A DNA stretch of 18,178 nucleotides from Bacteroidota bacterium (GTDB lineage: Bacteria; Bacteroidota; Bacteroidia; NS11-12g; UBA955), in assembly GCA_018969565.1 (NCBI GenBank), contig JAGWYC010000016.1, forward strand, positions 1 through 18,178. The letters are read 5' to 3'. The stretch's first letter is position 1, and every line of letters begins with the position of its first letter. The notes under the pieces are model-generated. The model worked only from the letters and a program-made list of their open reading frames with translations, was not told the origin of the DNA and did not search any database. The translations under genes were made by a program, and so were the position numbers. Shown here in pieces: positions 1 to 6,868 of the stretch.

Positions 1-40
1 CACGCGCCCCAGAAGGCTCAGCGTTCATATCGGGGCGCCG

Positions 41-69
41 TTGCCTGTGTGCAGTTTGCTTAAATTTTG
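41..69 (+). promoter_or_regulatory. Candidate Bacteroidota-type promoter of the glucan operon
   Basis: A TTG at 41-43 is followed after 18 bases by AAATTTTG at 62-69. This matches the Bacteroidota consensus of TTG, 17-23 bases, TANNTTTG at all but one position. It would start transcription near 75, about 35 bases before the first ATG of the operon (110). It is the only promoter-like signal ahead of eight closely packed genes. The match is short and could be chance. Positions 1-40 are open in all three plus frames and cannot be assigned. Confidence 0.35.
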
Positions 70-109
70 ACTTATTGTAAAAATAACAATAACTTGCAGC
101 GCCTTGTTT

Positions 110-1636
110 ATGCTGCGCCGGAAGTCCTTAAAGTTTTTCGCCCGATTCGCCTCGCTGCACCAGCACGTGATTTCGTTTTTTCAAGGGTTGAGAAATACCT
201 TCTGCCTGAATTCAGAACGAAACATTAATCCATCCGGCTTGTTTCTCAGTGCAACCTGCTCCAATAGGTCTTATTTGCTTCGCTTAAAAACCTTTGTTAC
301 CCTGGCCATTATCGCCTGCGCATTTCAGCCACTACCTGCACAAACCACTGTGCAGCGCACTGAGAATGGTTATATGTTGATGCGCAACGGAAGTCCATAC
401 TTTGTAAAGGGTGTAGGTGGAACGGTGCAGTTGGACCTTGCTGTTTCCATTGGTGCAAATTCCATCAGAACCTGGGGACTTGAACAAGCCCAAGAGTTGC
501 TGGATCAAGCCCATAAACACGGACTTACGGTGATGCTCGGCTTCTGGTTGCAACATGAACGTCACGGATTTAACTACGACGATACCGCCAAGGTGGGCCG
601 GCAATACCGGCATTTCTGCCAGGCCATCATGAAATTCAAGGACCATCCTGCACTCTTACTTTGGGGCATCGGCAATGAACTCGACCTGAATTACAGCAAT
701 CCTGCCTGTTGGGATGCTGTGCAAAACCTTGCTCGTTTTGCCCACGAAGTGGACCCCAATCATCCTACAGCTACTGTCACCGCAGGCCTGGATTCCATGG
801 ACGTGCAATGGATTTTGAAAAAGGCCCCCAACATCGACATTCTGGGCATTAACACTTACGGCGACATTGCCGCTGTGCCCCTCAATATTGCTCGTTTCGG
901 CTGGAACGGTCCTTACATGATAACCGAATGGGGCCCCAACGGCTATTGGGAATCTCCTCAAACCTCATGGCAGGCGGCTATTGAACAGAGCAGTACCGAG
1001 AAAAAAGCCGTTTACCTGTCGCGTTATCGCGATTACATTGCGCCAAACAGCAGTCATTGCCTTGGCTCCTATGCATTCCTTTGGGGTGCCAAACAGGAAT
1101 ACACCGAAACCTGGTTTGGATTGTTCGACAAAAACGGACAAGCTACCGAACCTATAGATGCGCTGGAGTTGCTGTTCCGCGGAATGTTGCCACAGCATCC
1201 CGCCCCGGGCATCAGCGCATTATCCATTCTGGGATTTGAAAAACGTGAAGCCGTACTCAAAGCTGGCAATCTTTACTCCGCTGCTGTGCGCGCCGGTATT
1301 GGAAGTACCGAAGACATGCTGGAACCCGACCTCGATGGACGAATCCGTTACTCCTGGAAGATTCTGGCGGAAAGTACCGACAAAAAATCTGGCGGTGATG
1401 CAGAGCAAGCGGCCGAAGAGGTGCGCGGTTTCATACGCCATGCCGGAAGCAACAGCATTCTATTCAGGGCACCGGAACGTCCCGGCGCGTATCGTCTGTT
1501 TGCCCGGGTGGAACTGAACGGCAAGACTGCCTATCATAATATCCCATTCCTGGTGCAGGAAAGAAGTCCTCAGGATGGACCGGCCCGCCTGATTCAAGTG
1601 AAACCCCAATCCATGCGTTCCTTCCATGAAGAATAA
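110..1636 (+). CDS. Secreted clan GH-A glycoside hydrolase (GH2-like TIM barrel)
   Basis: Predicted exported retaining glycosidase or transglycosidase acting on a beta-glycan. The barrel covers about residues 85-350. WGIGNE places the acid/base at E190, and ITEWG places the nucleophile at E273; the 83-residue spacing fits clan GH-A. SYAFLWGAKQE, before a WFGLF motif, resembles unassigned proteins annotated as 'GH2 TIM barrel'. Residues ~355-485 look like an Ig-like domain. No GH2 sandwich domains precede the barrel, so family membership is open (GH2-like, GH5-like, or a glucanosyltransferase resembling fungal GH72). The start is uncertain. ATG 110 leaves about 55 odd residues before the hydrophobic export segment (residues ~61-78). 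TTG 275 would give a clean signal peptide of about 22 residues, cleaved at PLPA/Q. The same segment contains IIAC, a possible lipobox (Cys codon 317-319). The stop overlaps the next gene by 11 bases. Confidence 0.8.
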   Translation: MLRRKSLKFFARFASLHQHVISFFQGLRNTFCLNSERNINPSGLFLSATCSNRSYLLRLKTFVTLAIIACAFQPLPAQTTVQRTENGYMLMRNGSPYFVKGVGGTVQLDLAVSIGANSIRTWGLEQAQELLDQAHKHGLTVMLGFWLQHERHGFNYDDTAKVGRQYRHFCQAIMKFKDHPALLLWGIGNELDLNYSNPACWDAVQNLARFAHEVDPNHPTATVTAGLDSMDVQWILKKAPNIDILGINTYGDIAAVPLNIARFGWNGPYMITEWGPNGYWESPQTSWQAAIEQSSTEKKAVYLSRYRDYIAPNSSHCLGSYAFLWGAKQEYTETWFGLFDKNGQATEPIDALELLFRGMLPQHPAPGISALSILGFEKREAVLKAGNLYSAAVRAGIGSTEDMLEPDLDGRIRYSWKILAESTDKKSGGDAEQAAEEVRGFIRHAGSNSILFRAPERPGAYRLFARVELNGKTAYHNIPFLVQERSPQDGPARLIQVKPQSMRSFHEE

Positions 1637-3512
1637 TTCAATGCTGCGAATAAGCCTGCTTCTGGGAACGCTTTACACAGGCAGGCTGATACATGGTCAG
1701 AGCCTGGACTCCCTTCCACAGAAACCCCAAATAGGCTTTTCATCACTTCTGGAAGCCATACATCCGGCAAGCGCTCCAATGCCCACTTTGAAGCAGTTTA
1801 ATGTGAGTGGGTATTACCGATTTATGGCCAACTACCGTCACCTTTCAGAAGCTTATCCGCATCTGGCCGCACATCCCAACAACATCTTCATCGGCGATGA
1901 CAGCCAGATTCCGCAACTGCTGCTCAACCTGGGCGGCAGCGTGGCGCCCAATACTTCCTTCGGAACCGACTTATTTATCTGGACACCCATGACCGGCGCC
2001 GGCGCCATCGAAGGTGTTAAAGGTCTGAATCTGGGCGTGAACCTCCACGGCAGCTATGCCGGCGATTTCGGAACCTTTTCCGTACATACCGGCGGCATTA
2101 ACTGGTATTCCCTTTCTCCGTTCACCTTTCAAACCAACCGCGGATACAATCGCTTCAGCCTTTTTGAGCGCAACCCCTGGGACCCGAATACCGCCACGTT
2201 GGAAGGGCGCTATAAAACCTATCAGCAGGCAGGAAGCATTAACCAGGACCAGCGCTGGGGACAACAGGCTTTCCACGGAATGATTCTGGAAGCCGCCAAC
2301 TTACCTCAGGGCTTTTCTGCTGTTTTTATGTACGGGAAAACACAATTGAACGGCGGCCTTTCACCCCTTCCCAATAACTCCGTAGGAGGTCGCATTGGAA
2401 AGCAATATGGAAACAACTCCATTTCTCTGAATAGTTTCAACACCAATGCCGTGCTGGATTCGCTACGTGGCACCCGCTTCGGGATGAACATCCACACCAT
2501 CGAATTCCGCCAAAAAGCAGGGTCTGTGTTGTTGAAAGGAGAACTGGGCCTCGGCAGAACCTATACACCCGCCAAAAAAGAAGCCTGGGGTGAGGCGATT
2601 TCACTGAAATTGGAAAAAGCCCTGAGCAAATCGCTGAACGCCGAACTGCACCTGTACCGTATCAGTCCAAGGGTGGTCAACAACAGCTCCACCTTCATCA
2701 ACAGCACCTACACTGCGCCGGAATCCGGAAACGGCAACAGCGCTACACAGCCGGTATTGCCCGCGGTGGCCGGCGCCATGACACCCATTGGGCAATTGGT
2801 CAACAATCGTCAGGGCGCCGACATCAACCTGCAGTTCGACCTCGGAAACCTGAAAGCCGGTTTCGGCTGGAGCATGTCTGCCGAACTGGAACGCATTTCC
2901 GGTCGCATTACTTACGGACATCCGGTAAACAACCTGGCGCTGTCGCACATGTGGCGCTGGGATTTCCCTGCCAATATGGGGCCCTACGGAAACCTTTCAA
3001 AGATTTACCGTTCGGTATATGAAACCCTGACCCTGACAGAGCTTGACCCTGTCAGCGGCAGGCCCCTGCACGATAAATATTTCAACAGCCTGGAGGTGCA
3101 TCTGCGCGCTGCGCATGATTTGGGAAGAAAGAAACTCTACACCAACTACCTCGGACAATACAGCTCGGCGCAGTATTTCCTTGCGCCCATTACTGTTTTC
3201 AGCGAAAAAGCCCTGATGCGCACCTATTACCATCAACTGGAATCCTATCTGGTGCTGGGAAAATCGTTTATCTGGTGCAATTATCTGGGTCTGGAACGAA
3301 ACATCGCCAACTACAAAACCACAACCGACCTCATTTCCCGACGTCCTAAAAACCAGACCGCCATGGCCTTTGCCACGGGCTGCGACCTGAAATTGAGTCG
3401 GGGCGCCGGCCTTTACATACGACAACGCTGGATGAAAGGCTATGACAGCAGCTTCTCCAAAGACCGCTATCGCGGCTATGAAACCAGCGTGGAACTAAAA
3501 ATATTCTTCTGA
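1626..3512 (+). CDS. Outer-membrane beta-barrel protein 1, glucan operon
   Basis: A 628-residue protein with a signal peptide ending in HG/Q (mature from about Q25). It has long alternating polar and aromatic beta-strand patterns and a C-terminal Phe (ELKIFF), as expected for an outer-membrane barrel. It has no TonB box, plug or carboxypeptidase-like domain that I can see, so it is not SusC-like. An N-terminal segment (VSGYYRFMANYR, residues ~60-71) begins the barrel. Landmarks shared with the next gene are PFTF (165-168), WGQQ (211-214) and LLKGELGLGR (302-311). It overlaps the upstream hydrolase gene by 11 bases (translational coupling) and is followed 2 bases later by the second barrel. 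A role as a glycan porin or surface protein is inferred only from context; the family is not recognised. M6 (1641) is an alternative start. Confidence 0.75.
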   Translation: MKNNSMLRISLLLGTLYTGRLIHGQSLDSLPQKPQIGFSSLLEAIHPASAPMPTLKQFNVSGYYRFMANYRHLSEAYPHLAAHPNNIFIGDDSQIPQLLLNLGGSVAPNTSFGTDLFIWTPMTGAGAIEGVKGLNLGVNLHGSYAGDFGTFSVHTGGINWYSLSPFTFQTNRGYNRFSLFERNPWDPNTATLEGRYKTYQQAGSINQDQRWGQQAFHGMILEAANLPQGFSAVFMYGKTQLNGGLSPLPNNSVGGRIGKQYGNNSISLNSFNTNAVLDSLRGTRFGMNIHTIEFRQKAGSVLLKGELGLGRTYTPAKKEAWGEAISLKLEKALSKSLNAELHLYRISPRVVNNSSTFINSTYTAPESGNGNSATQPVLPAVAGAMTPIGQLVNNRQGADINLQFDLGNLKAGFGWSMSAELERISGRITYGHPVNNLALSHMWRWDFPANMGPYGNLSKIYRSVYETLTLTELDPVSGRPLHDKYFNSLEVHLRAAHDLGRKKLYTNYLGQYSSAQYFLAPITVFSEKALMRTYYHQLESYLVLGKSFIWCNYLGLERNIANYKTTTDLISRRPKNQTAMAFATGCDLKLSRGAGLYIRQRWMKGYDSSFSKDRYRGYETSVELKIFF

Positions 3513-3514
3513 AC

Positions 3515-5221
3515 ATGCGCACGCTCCACTTTGCACTTTTGATCCTCGCCACGGCCCTTGCCCATCATCTGAAGGCACAAAAAACCGTGAGCTTCACCGG
3601 GGGGGCGCGTTCCGTGGTGAGCAACAACAGGCTGCATACCATAGACAGCATCCCGGATACAACAACCGTTCCCCGCAATACCAACGGATATGCGCTGATA
3701 GATCTTGGCGTGAACATCCGTCCCAACAAAAGCACCGAGATTCTGGGCATGTTCCGCATTCGTAATCAGTACGGCGGTTTCTGGGGCGCAGGCGTAAGTT
3801 TTGATGTGCGCCAGTTGTGGCTGAAAGGCATCGTTGCTAACGCCGTGCGGTACCAATTAGGCGACCTGAACCTCAAGCAAACACCATTCACCCTGTACAA
3901 CCACCATGCCGACCGCCCGGATTCCATGCCGGATGTGTTTCTGCTCCAGCAACGCATCGTGGATTACGAGCGATTCTACAGCCGCAATACCTGGCGTCAA
4001 CAGGGCCTGCAGGCTGACTTCGGACTCAACTTCGCCAAATACCTGAAAGAACTTGATTTCAGCGGGTACCTCACCCGACTGCGCGCCAGCAACTTCTCCG
4101 ATATCCCTGACCGCCTGATGGGCGGCGCCACTGTGCAAATGGTGCAAAGCAAACATCTGGCACTGAGCTGGAATGGATTCTCGGTGTTTGATGTTCGGGG
4201 AACAGCCACCGATACCAACAGGCTGGATAACCGCGTACAAACCGCAAGTATCACCTATACAACCAGCCTTGGAGAAAGTGCCCTGCTCATCAAGGGAGAA
4301 AGTGGAACCGGCAGGCTGGCCTTTGCACAAAATGGCGCTCTGGTTACGCTGAGTGATTATTTCATTTACCTCAGCGGCCAATGGCAGCTTCCATTTAAGC
4401 ATCTGAGCCTGGAAGCCGGCTATATGAATATCGGCCCCGACTTCAGAAGCATCGGCGCGCAAAGCAAAGACATCAACTACCAGACCTCCGGCGGGCTGTT
4501 CAACCGCTATGCCAATGGCAACAGCGTGCGCTCTGCTGCCTTGCTCGACCTGCTGGGCAATGAACAGTCTTACCAGACTTCTGTGAGCAGCAACCTTTTG
4601 CCGGCAGCTCAGGTATTCAATGCCGTTTTGCCCTATGGAACGGCCACCTTCAACCGCCTCGGCGGTTTCGGAGGGCTGCGCTATGTACACCCAGCCGGAA
4701 TCAGCTTCGACCTGAAACACCATCAACTTCGTGAAATCAGAGGACAGGGTACCCTGGCCCTCAAAACCATGCAGCAAAGCAAAGCCAACCTGCTGCTGGA
4801 CGTAGCAAAAATGGCTGGACTAAAAAGAAGCAGCAGGCTGCGTCTGGGTTTGGAACAGCAAAGGGTGAACCGGGAAAGTGCCATTGCGTTTGAACAGGTG
4901 AACTTCCGCAGAATGCGCATCAGCGCCGGTGCAGAAGTGGAAGTATTCAAAAAAATAGACCTGATGTTCGGCTTCCTGCAACAGCAAAGCAAAGGTCAGG
5001 ACTTCATTGCCGAACGCGACGAATACACCCGTGTGCGCTTTCTGAATAGAACTTCTTACCTGAACAAACAACAACTGCTGGCTGCAGGAATCCGCTGTCG
5101 CTTTGAAGGGAACACCTATTTCACCGCCTTTTACCAGAAACAGGTGAACAAAAAACCCGCCGACGGAAATCCCGACTACCGTATAGAGCAGTTTTCACTG
5201 ATTTACAACATGAGCTTCTAA
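3515..5221 (+). CDS. Outer-membrane beta-barrel protein 2, paralogue of the preceding gene
   Basis: A 568-residue protein with a clear signal peptide cleaved at about KA/Q (residues 21-22). It has amphipathic beta-strands throughout and a terminal Phe (YNMSF), typical of outer-membrane barrels. It shares ordered landmarks with the upstream barrel: PFTL (124-127), WRQQ (160-163) and LIKGESGTGR (258-267). The PFT-to-KGE distance is 136 residues here and 139 there, which suggests an old tandem duplication. No plug, TonB box or OmpA domain is seen. It starts 2 bases after the preceding stop and ends 3 bases before a lipoprotein gene. That arrangement fits a two-barrel plus lipoprotein surface complex for glycan passage. 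This is inference; the family is not recognised. Confidence 0.75.
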   Translation: MRTLHFALLILATALAHHLKAQKTVSFTGGARSVVSNNRLHTIDSIPDTTTVPRNTNGYALIDLGVNIRPNKSTEILGMFRIRNQYGGFWGAGVSFDVRQLWLKGIVANAVRYQLGDLNLKQTPFTLYNHHADRPDSMPDVFLLQQRIVDYERFYSRNTWRQQGLQADFGLNFAKYLKELDFSGYLTRLRASNFSDIPDRLMGGATVQMVQSKHLALSWNGFSVFDVRGTATDTNRLDNRVQTASITYTTSLGESALLIKGESGTGRLAFAQNGALVTLSDYFIYLSGQWQLPFKHLSLEAGYMNIGPDFRSIGAQSKDINYQTSGGLFNRYANGNSVRSAALLDLLGNEQSYQTSVSSNLLPAAQVFNAVLPYGTATFNRLGGFGGLRYVHPAGISFDLKHHQLREIRGQGTLALKTMQQSKANLLLDVAKMAGLKRSSRLRLGLEQQRVNRESAIAFEQVNFRRMRISAGAEVEVFKKIDLMFGFLQQQSKGQDFIAERDEYTRVRFLNRTSYLNKQQLLAAGIRCRFEGNTYFTAFYQKQVNKKPADGNPDYRIEQFSLIYNMSF

Positions 5222-5224
5222 AGC

Positions 5225-6223
5225 ATGAACAAAGTCCTTATCACCATCACCGCATTGCTTTTTATGCTGCCGTCCTGCCGCAAGGAAAAAGGCCGTTTCG
5301 ACGGGCCTTCGCTGGAAGACCTGAACAAATCTTTCGCCCTACTGCAGCCATTTGCCTGCAACAAGGACAGCGTGGCATTTGGCAGCGGTGAAAGCGCACT
5401 GTTCACGGCTAAATTCAACAAAGCGGTGAACTGGCATATTCACATCCGGGGAATGCAATCGCATGCACACAAAATCATCAGCGGACAGGGCAACGAAATC
5501 TCAGCTCCCTCCGGACTTTGGAATGGTTCTACCACCATGTTCCCCATGTTTTCAGCGGAGAAATGCACAGCCACGCTGCGCATAGAAGGGATCAGCGACA
5601 GCTTTAGCCTGCCCATTAAAATCAGATCGGTGAAGAAAAACGTCGGGCTGCTGATTGCCGACTTCGAAACGGCACTGAATACCCAATGGACCAAATTCGT
5701 TCAGAGCGGAGCTGCCATGGACCTTTCGATTAAGAACGACACCCTGGCGCCGCAAGGCAAAGGTTATCTGAATATGTCGGGAACCGTAAGCTGGGACTGG
5801 CTTACGGTGCTGCTCGACTTCCCGGCAAGTGTCTACGGCGCTGCTACGCTGCCCCTCAACGCCAACCCTGATGCGGTGTACTTCAATTGTCTTATTTACG
5901 GTGTTCCGGGAACCAATCCCAGTCTGGTGCTGTTTCAGTTTAAAGAAGACGAAAACGCCGACGGCAACATCAACGCGAACAACGAAGACCAATATGACCT
6001 TCAGGTGAATGTTAACTGGTCTGGCTGGAAACTCATCAGCGTGAAGTATTCCGACATTGTATCCCTGGTGAACGGACAACCGACTACACCCAAGGGCAAC
6101 AGCAAACACAATCCCGATAAAATCGGCAAGATTTCCATGTTGCACCTGGCCGACCCCAAAGGCGGCTTTGCTAATGCCCGTGTGGATTACATCATTTTCA
6201 CCTCAACACCGCTGGAACCCTGA
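5225..6223 (+). CDS. Surface glycan-binding-like lipoprotein 1
   Basis: A 332-residue predicted lipoprotein. LPSC places the lipidated cysteine at C18, followed by a short basic linker. Residues ~35-140 look like an Ig-like or E-set beta domain. Residues ~143-330 look like a carbohydrate-binding-type jelly roll (ADFETALN at the start, SGWKLISVKYSDI in the core, final strand VDYIIF). Inside it lies DENADGNIN (242-250), a DxNxDGxI calcium-loop-like motif. The layout of lipid anchor, Ig domain and sugar-binding sandwich resembles surface glycan-binding proteins (SGBPs) of polysaccharide utilisation loci, although no sequence family is recognised. It sits between the two barrels and a second binding lipoprotein, whose ATG overlaps its TGA by one base (TGATG). 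A glycan-capture role is inferred. Confidence 0.7.
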   Translation: MNKVLITITALLFMLPSCRKEKGRFDGPSLEDLNKSFALLQPFACNKDSVAFGSGESALFTAKFNKAVNWHIHIRGMQSHAHKIISGQGNEISAPSGLWNGSTTMFPMFSAEKCTATLRIEGISDSFSLPIKIRSVKKNVGLLIADFETALNTQWTKFVQSGAAMDLSIKNDTLAPQGKGYLNMSGTVSWDWLTVLLDFPASVYGAATLPLNANPDAVYFNCLIYGVPGTNPSLVLFQFKEDENADGNINANNEDQYDLQVNVNWSGWKLISVKYSDIVSLVNGQPTTPKGNSKHNPDKIGKISMLHLADPKGGFANARVDYIIFTSTPLEP

Positions 6224-6867
6224 TGAAACTAAAAGCGGTGCTGTACTTCTTGCCTCTGCTGACCGCCTGCGCTGCAGGTCGCGAAGGCTGGTTGCGCGTT
6301 GGTGAACGACATTTATACGACATCATGCCGGCACATGACCCCGAAGCCATTAACGGGTTCAGTGAAGTTACCGTGTTCAATGACTATATAGATAACAGCG
6401 TATGGGTTTCCAAAGAATCGGGCTGCGTGCAGATGAAGCAGGAAACTGCGCAGACCTACAGCGGAACAGGAGCACTGCGCTTAACCTGGGACAAAGTGAG
6501 CGGTGGCTGTACCTGGATAGGTATGGGATTCGGCTGGAACAACTGGGCGCCCAAGGACATGAATGGAGTGCTGGACAGCGCCGCCCTTCAATTTCAGGTT
6601 AAGTCGGTAAAAGGTTCATTCAGCAACCTTCCGGTCGCCTTTGGACTGGAAGATTATGCCGGCGTACAAGCCTGGTACGGCTTCAACAGCACCTTGGCTT
6701 CGGGCACATTCAATGACAGCAACTGGACCGCGGTGACCATCCCGATGAACCTATTCCCCATAAGTGCCCGCGACGTGGACCCCGGCAAAATAAAACAACT
6801 TATTATCCAGCTTGAAGGCGACGGAGCTATTTATCTGGACGAAATACGCATCATCAGAAATCCATAG
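6223..6867 (+). CDS. Surface glycan-binding-like lipoprotein 2 (single jelly-roll domain)
   Basis: A 214-residue predicted lipoprotein with lipobox LTAC and lipidated C16. The rest is essentially one beta-sandwich, about residues 45-212. It is rich in surface aromatics (WIGMGFGWNNW, residues ~97-107; YAGVQAWYGF) and ends in a strand reading IYLDEIRII. That ending matches the final-strand pattern of many carbohydrate-binding modules (aromatic, x, D, D/E, I/V), and the 170-residue repeats of the distal gene end the same way (YYFDDV). The start codon overlaps the previous stop by one base. The stop lies one base before the GH3 start. Non-catalytic glycan binding is the likeliest role; the exact module family is unknown. 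Confidence 0.65.
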   Translation: MKLKAVLYFLPLLTACAAGREGWLRVGERHLYDIMPAHDPEAINGFSEVTVFNDYIDNSVWVSKESGCVQMKQETAQTYSGTGALRLTWDKVSGGCTWIGMGFGWNNWAPKDMNGVLDSAALQFQVKSVKGSFSNLPVAFGLEDYAGVQAWYGFNSTLASGTFNDSNWTAVTIPMNLFPISARDVDPGKIKQLIIQLEGDGAIYLDEIRIIRNP

Positions 6868-6868
6868 C

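Noticed and set aside
1..63. Tail of an upstream plus-strand gene (open to TAA at 61-63) or start of a divergent minus-strand gene (ATG at 28-26)
   Set aside because: All three plus frames and at least one minus frame are open over this short stretch, so it cannot be assigned.
3857..4777. 306-residue minus-strand open frame
   Set aside because: It is antisense to the second barrel gene, has no signal peptide or domain pattern, and the plus frame is clearly the coding one.
6812..6868. Longer N-terminus for the GH3 gene
   Set aside because: It would overlap the preceding gene by 56 bases and place 19 residues ahead of a complete signal peptide that begins at ATG 6869.
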